Assembly: GCA_963669155.1 (NCBI GenBank)
Contig: OZ022581.1
Location: forward strand, 1,191,468 to 1,255,467
DNA: 64,000 nucleotides
Source of the DNA: Arbacia lixula
Taxonomy: Eukaryota; Echinodermata; Echinoidea; Arbacioida; Arbaciidae
Direction of reading: 5' to 3'
The notes under the pieces are model-generated. The model searched no databases and had not been told where the DNA came from. It saw nothing but the letters and a program-made list of their open reading frames with translations. A program made the position numbers and the translations under genes. Position 1 is the stretch's first letter. Each line of letters begins with the position of its first letter. Shown in pieces: positions 27,501 to 39,900 of the stretch.

Positions 27501-28362
27501 TGCATCGTTATAGCGCTGTTTTAGCTGTCTGATCTGGTTTGCAACTACGCCCGAGATGTGCACTGACCACTGTATGCTCTAACTATCTAGACCATCGAGG
27601 CATTGTGCAGGACAATAGATCTGAAAAAAAAATGCTTAATAAACTGTTTTAAAAAAATAGCAATGAACGACTTAGAAACGCGATAGAGAGCGTGAGCTTT
27701 TTCGTTCCCTTTCTGTATCGTATACATCGTGTTCTGTAGGATTTGTGTGAATTCAAAAGGCAAATGTGGAACACAAAGTTTTTCTGCATAATCGAAAAAG
27801 GAGAAAGACAAAGACAAAGAGAAAGATGGGGTCGGATGGGGATGCAGCAGAAAGATAATATAAAAGAAAGAGAAAGATGGGAAAAGAAAAATAGACAGAG
27901 AGAGAGAGAGAGGTACCGTGAACAAGAGAGGGTACCATTTCGATTAGACCGCTACCAACATAAATAGTTGCATACATAATTTTATCCTTTTCCCCTCCTT
28001 TTGTTCAGGATTTCGGCATGACGATTTTGCTAAAAGAATACTGGAACGACCCGAGGCTCGCGTACTGGAACAAATCAGACTTGCCCTACCTAGCATCGGG
28101 AAAGAACATGATCGAACAGATCTGGGTCCCAGATCTCTTCTTCGCCAATGAGAAACAGGCAAACTTCCATGACGTCACACAACCAAACAGGCTCGTTCGC
28201 ATCTATCCAAATGGAGACGTGTATTACAGTATGAAGTAAGTGAAACTTGTTGTTTTTGTCACATCGTTTCCCATTTTTTCACTTTTGATAGGAAATATAT
28301 GTCGTGAATGAGTCTTTGCGCAAAATCAAGCCATAGCTGATTTGCTTTGCAACGACGCAGCG

Positions 28363-28417
<55 letters not shown>

Positions 28418-31118
28418 CGTATTAACAACACTTGCTCTTGAAACAGGTGACAAGTCATTTCCCATGTCACAACCATAAAGCATTTATTCTCCAATATATT
28501 GAGTATTATCCCTCCAATTATCTCACGGCGCCCTTCTCCGGAGGCCACCCACTAATGGTGACGATATCCACCACGTCGGAAACCACATGCATGCAGAAAA
28601 TAATTTAATTTATATTTATATTCTCCTCTCAAGCTCTTTTTTCCTACCTGTACTTTCGACTTTGCACATTCATATAACCAAGGTTGCCGTGAACTAAAAC
28701 GCGCATTTATGATGGATCTTGATTTGAAAGGCCATCGCAGACGATACGACCCGACCCGACCAGTCATACGACTCTGCGATCGGCTGAATCACAGGACTCA
28801 TTCCATTCGTGCAAGAAGGTGACATCACATTCCCTTCCGACTGCAGAATCGTGTAAAGAAATCTTGTCGTCTATAGTGGCCTTAAGATTATGTAGACCTT
28901 TCCCAATGGGCCTCTCTGACCATGCTTGCAAACATCAGTAACAAAATCCGATTGATTTCTGCTATGTCAGTATAGTTTATGTCTGGAGGGATATTGAGTT
29001 TCGCCCTATATAGATCAGCTAGCTACGGATCTGGTGTCGTATCACCATCGCCCCTATAGAAGAGTCCATGGTATAACTGACTGTGATGCTGAAGAATCAA
29101 CAAAACTTGAATGATGGAACGTCGTCCTCCGTTGCTCCCACTTTCTCCCATGACATCCTCCTCATCCATCTCCCCTTCTCTTTTCTGATGAAAACATAAT
29201 CCTGATAATGCCTATCGGAACAGAGCGATCGACCTGAGTGTATTTATCTTTTAGTGATTGACGACCTGACGTCTTATAACTCAATGAGTTGCAAAAGAAT
29301 CCATTTTGAAATGAACAAAGGTCCGCAGTTTCCCTTTATCATGGGACCACCAAACGTACACACAAACATATTTTGAAAGAATTGTGTTAGTTCATTATTT
29401 CATTTACATATAGTGACATAAAATGAGATTACATCAAAACAAATACAAATTTGACATGTTTATAGACCTACATGTAATCATCTACATTAACATCTTTGAT
29501 TTAAATTACAAGTTTTAATCTGTACCATAAAGTACACCAAATTAAATGATGACATTTTCACGAAGTACATTCTCTCTCCCCACCCAACAAACACACCATA
29601 CACACAATCACTACATACCACACAGTGGAACCCTGCTCACATTCATAAACATACATGAACGTCACATGAATTTTGATAATTAAATGAAAGTGGAAACGCT
29701 TCATATTTTATCGTGAAAATCAACATTTAAAAGAAGGACATTAAAAAAAATATTCGCAAATCTTTTACAAAAAACATGTAAACGAATATTAAAAAATGAG
29801 GTAGTTCTACCTTGCTTTCACATCCGTCAATTGTTTGTACTCTTCCTTTCTTTCCTTCTCTTCCTGTCTTTTCTGTTCATACTGTTTCATGTTTGTTTTT
29901 GTTTTTTTTATCTAGTACACGTTTTCCTTCTTCTCCCATCCCTTGCCCCTCTCCCTCGCTTTTTTTTTCTTCCGCTCCTTTTTCTCGTCAAAAGCCGTCC
30001 GTGAGTCTCTCCATCTATCCAACACATGCATGCAACATTCGTTGCCACCCTCACCTCTGTTTTCGTGGTTTTTTTTTTTTTTTGTATTTCTTAACTCTGC
30101 CATTATCTCTTTCCCGTCATCAACCTAGTTGCAACAAGTCCATCGTGCGTCATCAATATGCATGAATCCACCCCGAATGGTGCGACAACTTTCCTTCTCT
30201 TTACTGATAATCTGCAATTCAGTTCTTAGATGATAGCCAGGGGAGTACATGCTTGTCACAAACATGTCGCCCGTAGAAAACTCAAACAGGATTGTTTTGA
30301 TCGCAGGTTAAGCAGAGTGAATGGGCTTGAAAACCTCATTATTGTCAATCCCTTTGAGAGCCCCCACACTCATGCCGTAAGGATGAACATTTATCTTACC
30401 AATTATCATTATGGTTTGTCATACAATTCACCAGTAGCTAAAGGGCAAGATTGACAAATGCAAATTTTAATTTCATATAAGCCCACGGAGGAGGAAACCG
30501 AGTAGAATATAAAAAACGCTTTATTATTTAGGTTATGTGGCAGCACGGGATCGGTGCGGATATACAGTTACCACGGTTGGCAAACGATGTTATTAGTCAA
30601 CTAGAAATGAAATCAAGACAACACCGTATAAGTGGCCATGAACCAATTACTGAGAAGAACAATGTGTCAATTAAAACATTATCGTGTTATCATGGTATGG
30701 GCACTTATTAAGTGTTAGTTCTCGTCGATAAGTTCAGACTCACAGAAATTTTTCATTGACAATTATGTGCACAAAATATATAAATAGATAAGCATGTATA
30801 CCAGTTCATATGACAATGACCCAGCCACATTATTATGGCATTTACAGCCCCCACGCCCCCATGCACGCCCTGAAAAGGGGTAATACATTGAGGGAAAACA
30901 AGTATCAGGTAAACATGGTTCATGCATTTCCAAACGAGGATTGAATAGTATGGTGGATATGGGAATAACAAATGTAAAGTTAACCGATTGTCGTGTAGAA
31001 CTCTCAGTCACTTTGGATTTGTAATGCGTGCATGTAAACTTGTACGTTGACTCCAAGCCCAACTTCAGCACCCCCCCCCCTTTTTTCCTCAATCCCCACT
31101 GACACCCCTACGCCCCAA

Positions 31119-31152
<34 letters not shown>

Positions 31153-31967
31153 TCTCCCTCTCTCCCTCTAATTCTGTTCAAGTTTGATTGTATGTAATAC
31201 TTTCATTCATTACGATGGGAATGGCGTTAATGTGTTTTGCACTCCGCACCCACGACGACTCGATCGTCCCCCCTCTTTTCTCTCTGGCTCATTATCTCTT
31301 TTTTTTGGTCTCGCTCTTCCTTTCTTTGTATCTCTTTGTCTATGTTGTCGCTCTTTCAATCCCCATCTCTCTCTCTCTCTCTCTCGCTCTCTCCCTCCGT
31401 GTTCAAGCTTGAATGTATCTCTTACTCTCATTTGTATCGATGGAAATGACACTAATGTAGCACAGGTCTCGTGCCCACTTAGCACGACGATTGGGACCAA
31501 ATTAGGTCGGGGTTCTCGCACTATTTGCCGAAGCTTTAATCTCGCATGCACGGGAACAATCGATCACTATCGAACAGACTTGATTAAAATCGAGACTACA
31601 GGAAATAGCCAACCCTCCTTTAAATCACACAACTTGAATTGTTCACCTCCTAAAAGTACTTACTTACCTCTATACTTCCCTCACATTATGTTCAATCCGC
31701 TCCCTTTCGCTGATTTTCTCTCACGCCCTCCCCCCCCCCCCCTCGGCCGCCCCTCTACCACTCTTATCTTACCTCTCATCTGTCACTGTCTTTGTATCTA
31801 TGCTAACGACATTCATGATATTGCTTGAAAGTGAAACGGCTCTAACCCCATTAGACCTAAAAAAGGGGATATTTTTTAATCCTCATATCCTCTCATTCAC
31901 GTAAGCTAAAAAGCACATGATCAAAGATCTAAGAATGAAAGAGTATGCGTATGTGTGCGTGAGTGTA

Positions 31968-32028
<61 letters not shown>

Positions 32029-33025
32029 AACAGACAGACAGACAGACATATTGACAGACCGAGAGAGACAGAGAGACAGAAAATGCAGACAGAGAGCAAA
32101 CTGCCATACAGAAGGCCAGAGAAAAAGGAAAGCGAGGGACGAGAGGGTGAAGGAGGGACGGGGGGGGGGGGGGGGGGGATAACATTCATGTTTCATGTAA
32201 TACATGAAAAGGCGTTTTATTCCAAAAATAAAAACTAACAAGATTTTCGATAATAATATATATAGAGCTCTTGAAAAACACGATTTTAATCAATAACAGC
32301 TGGTACGTAACTATACTTTGGTTTTCTGAGAACTACATAAGTATCAACATTGTAAATAATGAAATTTTTTACAAACCGGAGTATTTGAAACCCTTTAAAC
32401 CAAACTGAATACAGTATGTGTTGTTAATTCTGCTGCCAAAGCCCTTTACACAGGGTGCATGGTGCTAACGCGACAACCAGGAATGGTTATTGTACGTATA
32501 CAGATGAATGAAAAAAAGTCAGACATTGTTTCATGGAAGCAACTGTTAATTACGCACTTTGGCTAAAGTCGTGTGGCAATGACAAATCAAGAGCTGAATC
32601 ACCATGCTAACTGAGACATTTCTTCTGCTTTAACATTTTCTTTTATGATTTATTGTTATTCAAGAACTGCAATACGCAAAATAAGTACGTGCACGTGTGG
32701 TGATGTTGTTTGGTGTTTTTTGTTCACGTAAGCCAGAGTTTTTTCTTCCTCCTCTTTCATACATGTAGCATTCCTTCCCCATCCTCCTAACAATCATTCA
32801 CTTCGTCACCCTCGCCATTCTTGCCGTGTTCATTTCTCGCTTCTTCTTTTTCTTCCTTTTTGTAACCCGCTTCTCTTTTGCCACCGTCATCGGTTTCAAC
32901 TTGGCTCTATCGTATTGTCCCTGCCACTGTCTTTCTGTCTCGATCTGTCCGCCCCCCCCCTTTCTCTCTCTTTCTCTTTCTCTCTTTCTCTCTCTCTCTT
33001 CCCTATCTCTCTCTATCTACCTATA

Positions 33026-33086
<61 letters not shown>

Positions 33087-33219
33087 GTATATATATATAT
33101 ATACCCATCTCACCCCCCCCCCTCTCTCTCTCTCTCTCTGTCCCCGTGTTCCCCTCCCTCTATGCCCCCGTAATATATGTCTCTCTATCGGTTTTCTACT
33201 ATTTTCTCTCTCTCTCTCT

Positions 33220-33277
<58 letters not shown>

Positions 33278-34422
33278 TCCCATCTATCTACACTATCTGA
33301 AAAGGACAGACTACCCACTTAATTATCCGCGTTAAGATGGTAGCAGAAGGAATAGCTCCCACTGACACTCAGCCTTTCCTTTGATGTAAAACGACCCCTT
33401 TTCTCTCTACCTCTCAGATTCCAATTACCTTTCGGGAGAGATTTTTGTTTAATCCGGGGCTGCGGAACCCAATGGGTTTATTTGATATGAAGTAGTCGCC
33501 GAACGAGATAGATTTGTCTCGATTAAGTTGCCATTGACACTCTTTCAGGCAGAAGGGAACAAGTGACATAAAGGTTTTTTAGGTGATCATGTGCCCGGGG
33601 TATACTCATGTCAGTCATGTCATTCAGAAGTGTATGTATTATTCATATGTCTTTTAAACAGTAGAAGCAGGGGTGATTTTTAATGTCATGTCTCCCTGGA
33701 AGACGTAAAGGTGAAAATGATATTTCATGAATGAAAATAAAATAAGAGTGATCATTGAATACTGTATGTTACCGTAAGCACTGCAACACCACCATCACTA
33801 CAGAAATATCCGTACAAAAGGCGTCAAGAATTCTAAACGAACATCAAACTCAATATATCAAAATACACATAGCAACGGATTTGAAACCAAAATAATAGCA
33901 AAAATAAAGAAATAGGAAGTGAAGAGCACGGGAAGACATGGCGGACTGTAAATTCCAGGTTTAATTCTTTATGTACCATTGATGCGTTTTTGCACATGTA
34001 ATGCACACGAATCCCATATAACAATAGCGTGTCTGGCACTATCAGGGTTAAATCATTTCATGAAAAGCAGCAACACTTAGATTGGATGATGGAGTATACT
34101 CATTGGACATCAACCGTGTCAATCGTATTGCAAGGCCCCTCGACCCGAAGTAGGATTTTGTAGGATTTTCGCTTTTCAAAGCGAAGAAATATTGCTTTCT
34201 CGGTTAGTACGGGATGATAATCACGAAGTGAAAGCCTCAGCAACTTATTTTTTCTCATATTTCACTTGCTTTCTTTTGGCGCCGTTATCGCGGTGTGTGG
34301 TGTTTCAATTAAACAGTGCTGCATCTTGGGCGCGGCGCAATGATATTCCAGGATCCTGCAAGTGCACCTTCCAGATTTTCAATTTTAAAATTAAGGATAT
34401 GTGTAAATTCTATCTGTATGTA

Positions 34423-34459
<37 letters not shown>

Positions 34460-36189
34460 TTCTCTGTTCTCCAGACTATTTCGCCGCCTATCACCCTCCT
34501 CCATAAACACACTGACACACACACACACATACACACACATATATATATATATATATATACACACACATACACACACACACATACACATACATAATATAAT
34601 AATATACATACACATAACATAGTATGTGTGTGTATATATATATTATATATACACACACACATACACACACACATCACAAAGATACACACAATACACACAT
34701 ACTCTGTCTCCCTCTTCGCTACATTCGCCCCCTCCCTACTTGTTCGTCTGTACATTGAAGTGTTTTTTATTGCCTTCCTCATTTGCATTCTGCTTCAGAT
34801 TGACGTTGGTGCTGTCCTGCAGAATGAACTTCGCAACCTTTCCAATGGACATGCAAAAATGCAAGACCGTCCTTGAAAGCTGTAAGTAGCTTCACAAACT
34901 TCAGTATTTGTTTTTCTCATTTATACAAACGGGTTTCACCCTCGTTACACAGTTTCTGTTTGTTAATAAAGCATACTCGTTCATATCCTAACGTAAAATG
35001 CCAACATGTATATTAATATTTGATATAAACAGTCAGATTACAAAAAATAATCATCATGATAACCATGATTTATATCACCATAAATAATGCTTAGTTGCCA
35101 TAGAAACGGGATTTTAGTCTGGATTATATTGGTATTCAGGTGCTGATGATCGTCTCATGTCTCATATCCATCTACGTCATATCATGATAATGGATTATTA
35201 TGCATTGCTTCTAAAAATATTTCACTCTGCATGGAAATACATTTATTAGTAGGAGATTTTGCTCGTTTGTTTTGTAAGCCTTTGGAGGAGCCAGCGATAG
35301 AATACGCCCAAATACAATTATTTGGAAACTTTATGTGCACCGGTTATTAAAGTTATTGTTAAGGCTTTAATCACATTCAATTTCAACGTCATAATGTAGT
35401 TGAAAAATCACCTTACTGTTCTTTGAGGAATGCATTGTCGTCGATTAAAAGAATGAATTAATCATCACCATGTTAGCTGAAACATTTCTTCTCCTTTAAT
35501 ATTTCTCGACAATCTCCATTGTTCTCTTTTTGTTTAAATATGAAAAAACGCATGATTGTTTCCAATGGTAAGTCAATGATTTAACCATTGCCTGGCTGTT
35601 TGTATTATATTCAGTTTCACTGTTTCTTCCAGTTGGAAAATCACTTTACTGCAACAATTCTTCTATGATCCATAATAGCAAGAAAGTAATCATTAACAAA
35701 ATATGATGATTACGCTGCGAACAAAGGGATTGTATATTCAATATCTGTATTTCTGTCAGTGCTGAAGTTGCTTTCACATTCCCGTCTTAGTTGCTAACAC
35801 TTCACAAGAAACAGAAAGAGAATAATATAAAAGTACAAATAAGTGTGGGGGAAAATAAGGATGGAATGAAAATTAAAGAAATTGTAGGAAAATAAGAAGA
35901 AGGGGACATGAGAAGGCCAGGAAAGAAGATTAAAAGAAAAGAACGTGGAAATAAGGGTGAGGGATGACGTAGATGAGAGGATATGGGGATTAAAAACCAC
36001 CCTTCTATGCCGATTCAAGAACCTACTTTTGTTTCAAAACGTAACACTCAATTTAATTAAGTCAAGGTCTTACGAACATAATTAACTACTCAATCAAATG
36101 AAATATAATCGTGCGTGACATCTCCGTTTCTATCTCTCTCCCCCTCCTTAATTGTTCGCCCTCTCTGACTACCTATCCTTTACCTTTCC

Positions 36190-36220
<31 letters not shown>

Positions 36221-36476
36221 CCACACACAATATGTATCTCTCTACCCCTCTGTCTTTCAATCCCTGTTCCCATCTATCACACACTCTTCTCATTCTCTCT
36301 CTCTCTTACATGTAAATATATCTTTCCCTCTCTCCATCTCTTCCTCTATCTCTTCCCTCTCTTCCACCCCCCCCCCCCTCTCTCTCCTCCTCTCTGTTTT
36401 TTTCTCTCTATGTCACGTCCCACATCCTTCCTGCATCTGTCCCTCCCCCATTCCCTCCCCTCCCATCTCCTCATCA

Positions 36477-36525
<49 letters not shown>

Positions 36526-36680
36526 TATAAATATATATTTCCCTCTCTCCATCTCTTCCTCTATCTCTCCCCCCCCCCCCCTCTCTCTCCTCCTCTCTGT
36601 TCTTTTCTCTATATATCACGTCCCTCATCCTTCTTGCATCTGTCCCTCCCCCATTCCCCCCCCCCCCGCCCATCTCCCCA

Positions 36681-36735
<55 letters not shown>

Positions 36736-36746
36736 CCCCCCTTTTT

Positions 36747-36783
<37 letters not shown>

Positions 36784-36870
36784 CTCCTCCCTGTTCTTTT
36801 CTCTATATATCACGTCCCTCATCCTTCCTGCATCTGTCCCTCCCCCGTTCCCTCCCCCTCCCATCTCTCC

Positions 36871-36925
<55 letters not shown>

Positions 36926-39900
36926 CCCTCTCTCCACCCCCTTCTCGCCCTCCTCCAGACCAGAGCACGGATGACGAGCTGAAGCTGGAGTGGAAGGAAC
37001 CCAACGCAGTGCAGCTGAACACCGTCATCATGCTGCCCCAGTTCAGCCTCATACCCGAACTCAGTCACGGACCGTGTACCGATAACTTCTATACCACAGG
37101 TGGTCATTAGTTTGTCCCTATTCATTTACGATGTTGTCAGTCACATCACTCTCATTGCTATCATCGTGGTTTTCTTCTTTTTATTTGGTTGCAAAGGCCA
37201 GATTAGAGTTTTTACTTCTGCCATAATCAAGCTGTTGATGCCTAAAACATCTGTTTTTTATGTTCATCTTAGGAGATCTACCATGATTCAATGTTCATTG
37301 ATGCCATTTCTTTAATAATGATGTGTAATTGGTGCTCTCATAGTTTTAGTCTTTTTGTTTGGATTTAAAGGCCGAATCAGACTTTCTATTTCTGCCATAA
37401 TCAAGGTTTTGATTCTCAAATCATCTGGTTTATCATTCGTACATTAGAGAAGAACTTTCGTGATATATTGTTTTTCGATGTCATTTCTTTATTCATAGTA
37501 CAAAAGCGAAGCGTGTTCTAGCGACCACCTGAAAAGAAAGACCATCTGATTATGGAGACCACATTTTGTGTTTTCCTGGCTTAACACAAATCTCATTGAA
37601 ACCTGTATTTAACTCTAATTGTGCCAAATGAGGAAACTAAAACACATAAGCCCGATGGAGCAGCAATTTATCTGGCCCACAAAGGTTTAAGTAACTTGTA
37701 CATGAATAAAACAAAAATGCTCATAAAGACCAAATTTCTTTTATACTGCCTTTAGGGGTCTTTCTCTACAGTGTTGAATTCAATTTTATGTATTTTGTAC
37801 AATTAACTTCCTTGATTGACTCATCGATAGACTTCATGCCTATACATATATTTCTCATTCGATCCATTTTACAATGATACGATTTTGACGTTCATATTTC
37901 TGTGTCTCTTGGACAGGCAACTACTCGTGTATCGAGTTCTCGTTCATTCTCATTCGCGAGCTCACGTTCTACATCGTGCAGGCCTACATGCCCACGGCCC
38001 TCCTCGTCATCATATCGTGGGTCTCATTCTGGATCGACATCAGCCAGGCCGCCGCACGTGTCTCCCTTGGCGTCACCACCATTCTGACGATGACGACCAC
38101 GACCACGGGGTACGCGGGCTTCGCCGGCCTGCCGAAGGTTTCTTATACGAAGGTGAATTATGCATGAGCCGTGCTTGTTAAAATAGTACCGAATTGTGAC
38201 GTCATAATTATCACAATTGTCAAGACAAGTGGTTCTAAACTACGCTGGTAGAACAAGCAGCGGTGATCATAACAGGAATTCTCTTTTGGAGTACACGACA
38301 CGAGCCCACTAACTGTCTTTAAGAAAGGGTAGCCCATTTTGCAATGTCATGAAACTCGGACATGTCGCTGTGCGGTACTGCATCATGGGACGAACCTGCT
38401 CTGTATGGGTGGGATACGAAGAATCAATGTTCCCTTTTCTAGAACCATCGCTTGTCACCGTTTTAATATGCATATCTTGGTGAGAATCTATCATTTCTAC
38501 GGATACAAAGTGTTCAAGTTTTACATTACAGCTCTACATTACATCTCCTGACATCAAAACGACTTATCATCGTCAACCATATACAGTACATGTATGTATC
38601 TACATTTAGATGCATCGTCTAAACGATAAATTGCATGACGTCATCACAGTGGTGATGACGAGGATACACTCTACATTTAGACACTTTACTTCAATTTAAC
38701 CCTCTGAAGTGTGAGATTGATACATTTTCTGTCTGTGTTTTATTTGGTATGTGTATCACTATATACCCTGCAGGAGGCTTTTCTAGTTCATCTTGTAAGC
38801 TAAGAAGATGCGTTTCCTTTGGTTCGTCTTTATCATTCTGTGAAATGCATTCATTAATTTGAACCAATAAAGATGGATTATAACTATCATAACGCTCGCC
38901 TGCAGAAGAACGATAGTAATCACCCTTACACCTTCTAGTATCTATAGTTACTCCGAACGATACGAAATAAAGCGTCTCTTTAAAAAAAATGACAATCATG
39001 GAATGCTGCTTCGGCAACCTTTGAATTATATGCTGTACATGAAAGGATGATGAGAAAATGCCTGAACTCGATCGTGGGGGAGGAGGGAAATCGCATTTTA
39101 AATTGATGTAGGAAGTTTGAACTTACTAGTCGGCAAAGTTTTCTCTCAGAGTGTAAGAGTCCTACGAAACAAGAGTAACCAAGTGTTGATGATCGTTATT
39201 AGCTATCGTTAGGTATCGTCGCCCCAAATGGAGACATGCTGTGAAGACGGGCATCCGAAGGAGTGAACAGAGGAGAGTAGAACAATGGGAGGAGAAAAGA
39301 CAACTAAGACGACAGTTAGCCTTGGCTCCAACAGCTCAGCCACAAGTGACATTTGTATGCAGCAACTGCAACAAGACCTGCCTCTCAAGGATTGGTCTAT
39401 ATAGTCATCGCAGGAGCTGCACTTTATGAATCAGAACTAAAATAAACTACCAGCGCAAACTCTATTGTCTCTCGAGACAGACAGATGCCAATAATAATAA
39501 AAAAAAAAAAAGGTATCGTCGCACAGAGGCCAACAAGAGTTTATACGATTTTACGCGAATTCTTCTAAAATACTGATTCAATTCACTAAACAACCAGTTT
39601 AACAGTCCTGCAGAGGTCTTCCATGTGTCTTCGGTGTTTCTTGGTGTGCTCTGATGCTCTTGATAGCTTCTTTGCTGATTTTGGCTTCTCTTGGCTGCTT
39701 TTTAAAGGGCGTATACTGTACTGGGAAGGCAAAAAAGGTCTCAAATGGTGATCGTGATCAATCTTCTTGCCAATGGTCTTAAATTCATGTATTGTCCATT
39801 TTAGAGACTTGCAGAAAGTTATTTGCCCTCATATGATCCATATTTGGAATAATTAGTGATTAAATCACACATCCTCAAATTGTTCGGCCCGAACATTTGG

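Larger units (their letters stand above)
22955..28008. other. Receptor intron 2 (5.1 kb)
   Basis: No gene seen. It contains large CA and TA tracts (24239-24556), a short MITE (25397-25510), a tRNA-related SINE (about 25580-25745), a second MITE (26761-26919) and GA-rich sequence near 27800-27915. A GC-rich segment at 23281-23480 resembles a decayed inverted-repeat element but could not be bounded. Confidence 0.7.
28236..34798. other. Receptor intron 3 (6.6 kb)
   Basis: No gene seen. It holds a (TA)n at 28364-28411, a family B MITE at 28727-28884, pyrimidine-rich tracts at 29820-30110 and 31065-31400, a GT/GA compound at 31969-32044, a G run at 32160-32178, a CT/CTAT compound at 32950-33290, a family C element at 33960-34051, and CT/CA/TA repeats at 34427-34700. 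Confidence 0.75.

Noticed and set aside
36152-36982. Long L/S/P-rich open frame (276 codons) on the + strand
   Set aside because: It is a translation of the CT/C tract and runs through a real splice acceptor into exon 5 in the wrong frame.
39241-39429. Small C2H2-like zinc-finger gene
   Set aside because: The knuckle, the basic helix before it, the A-rich tail and the 12-bp target duplication identify a LINE C terminus.
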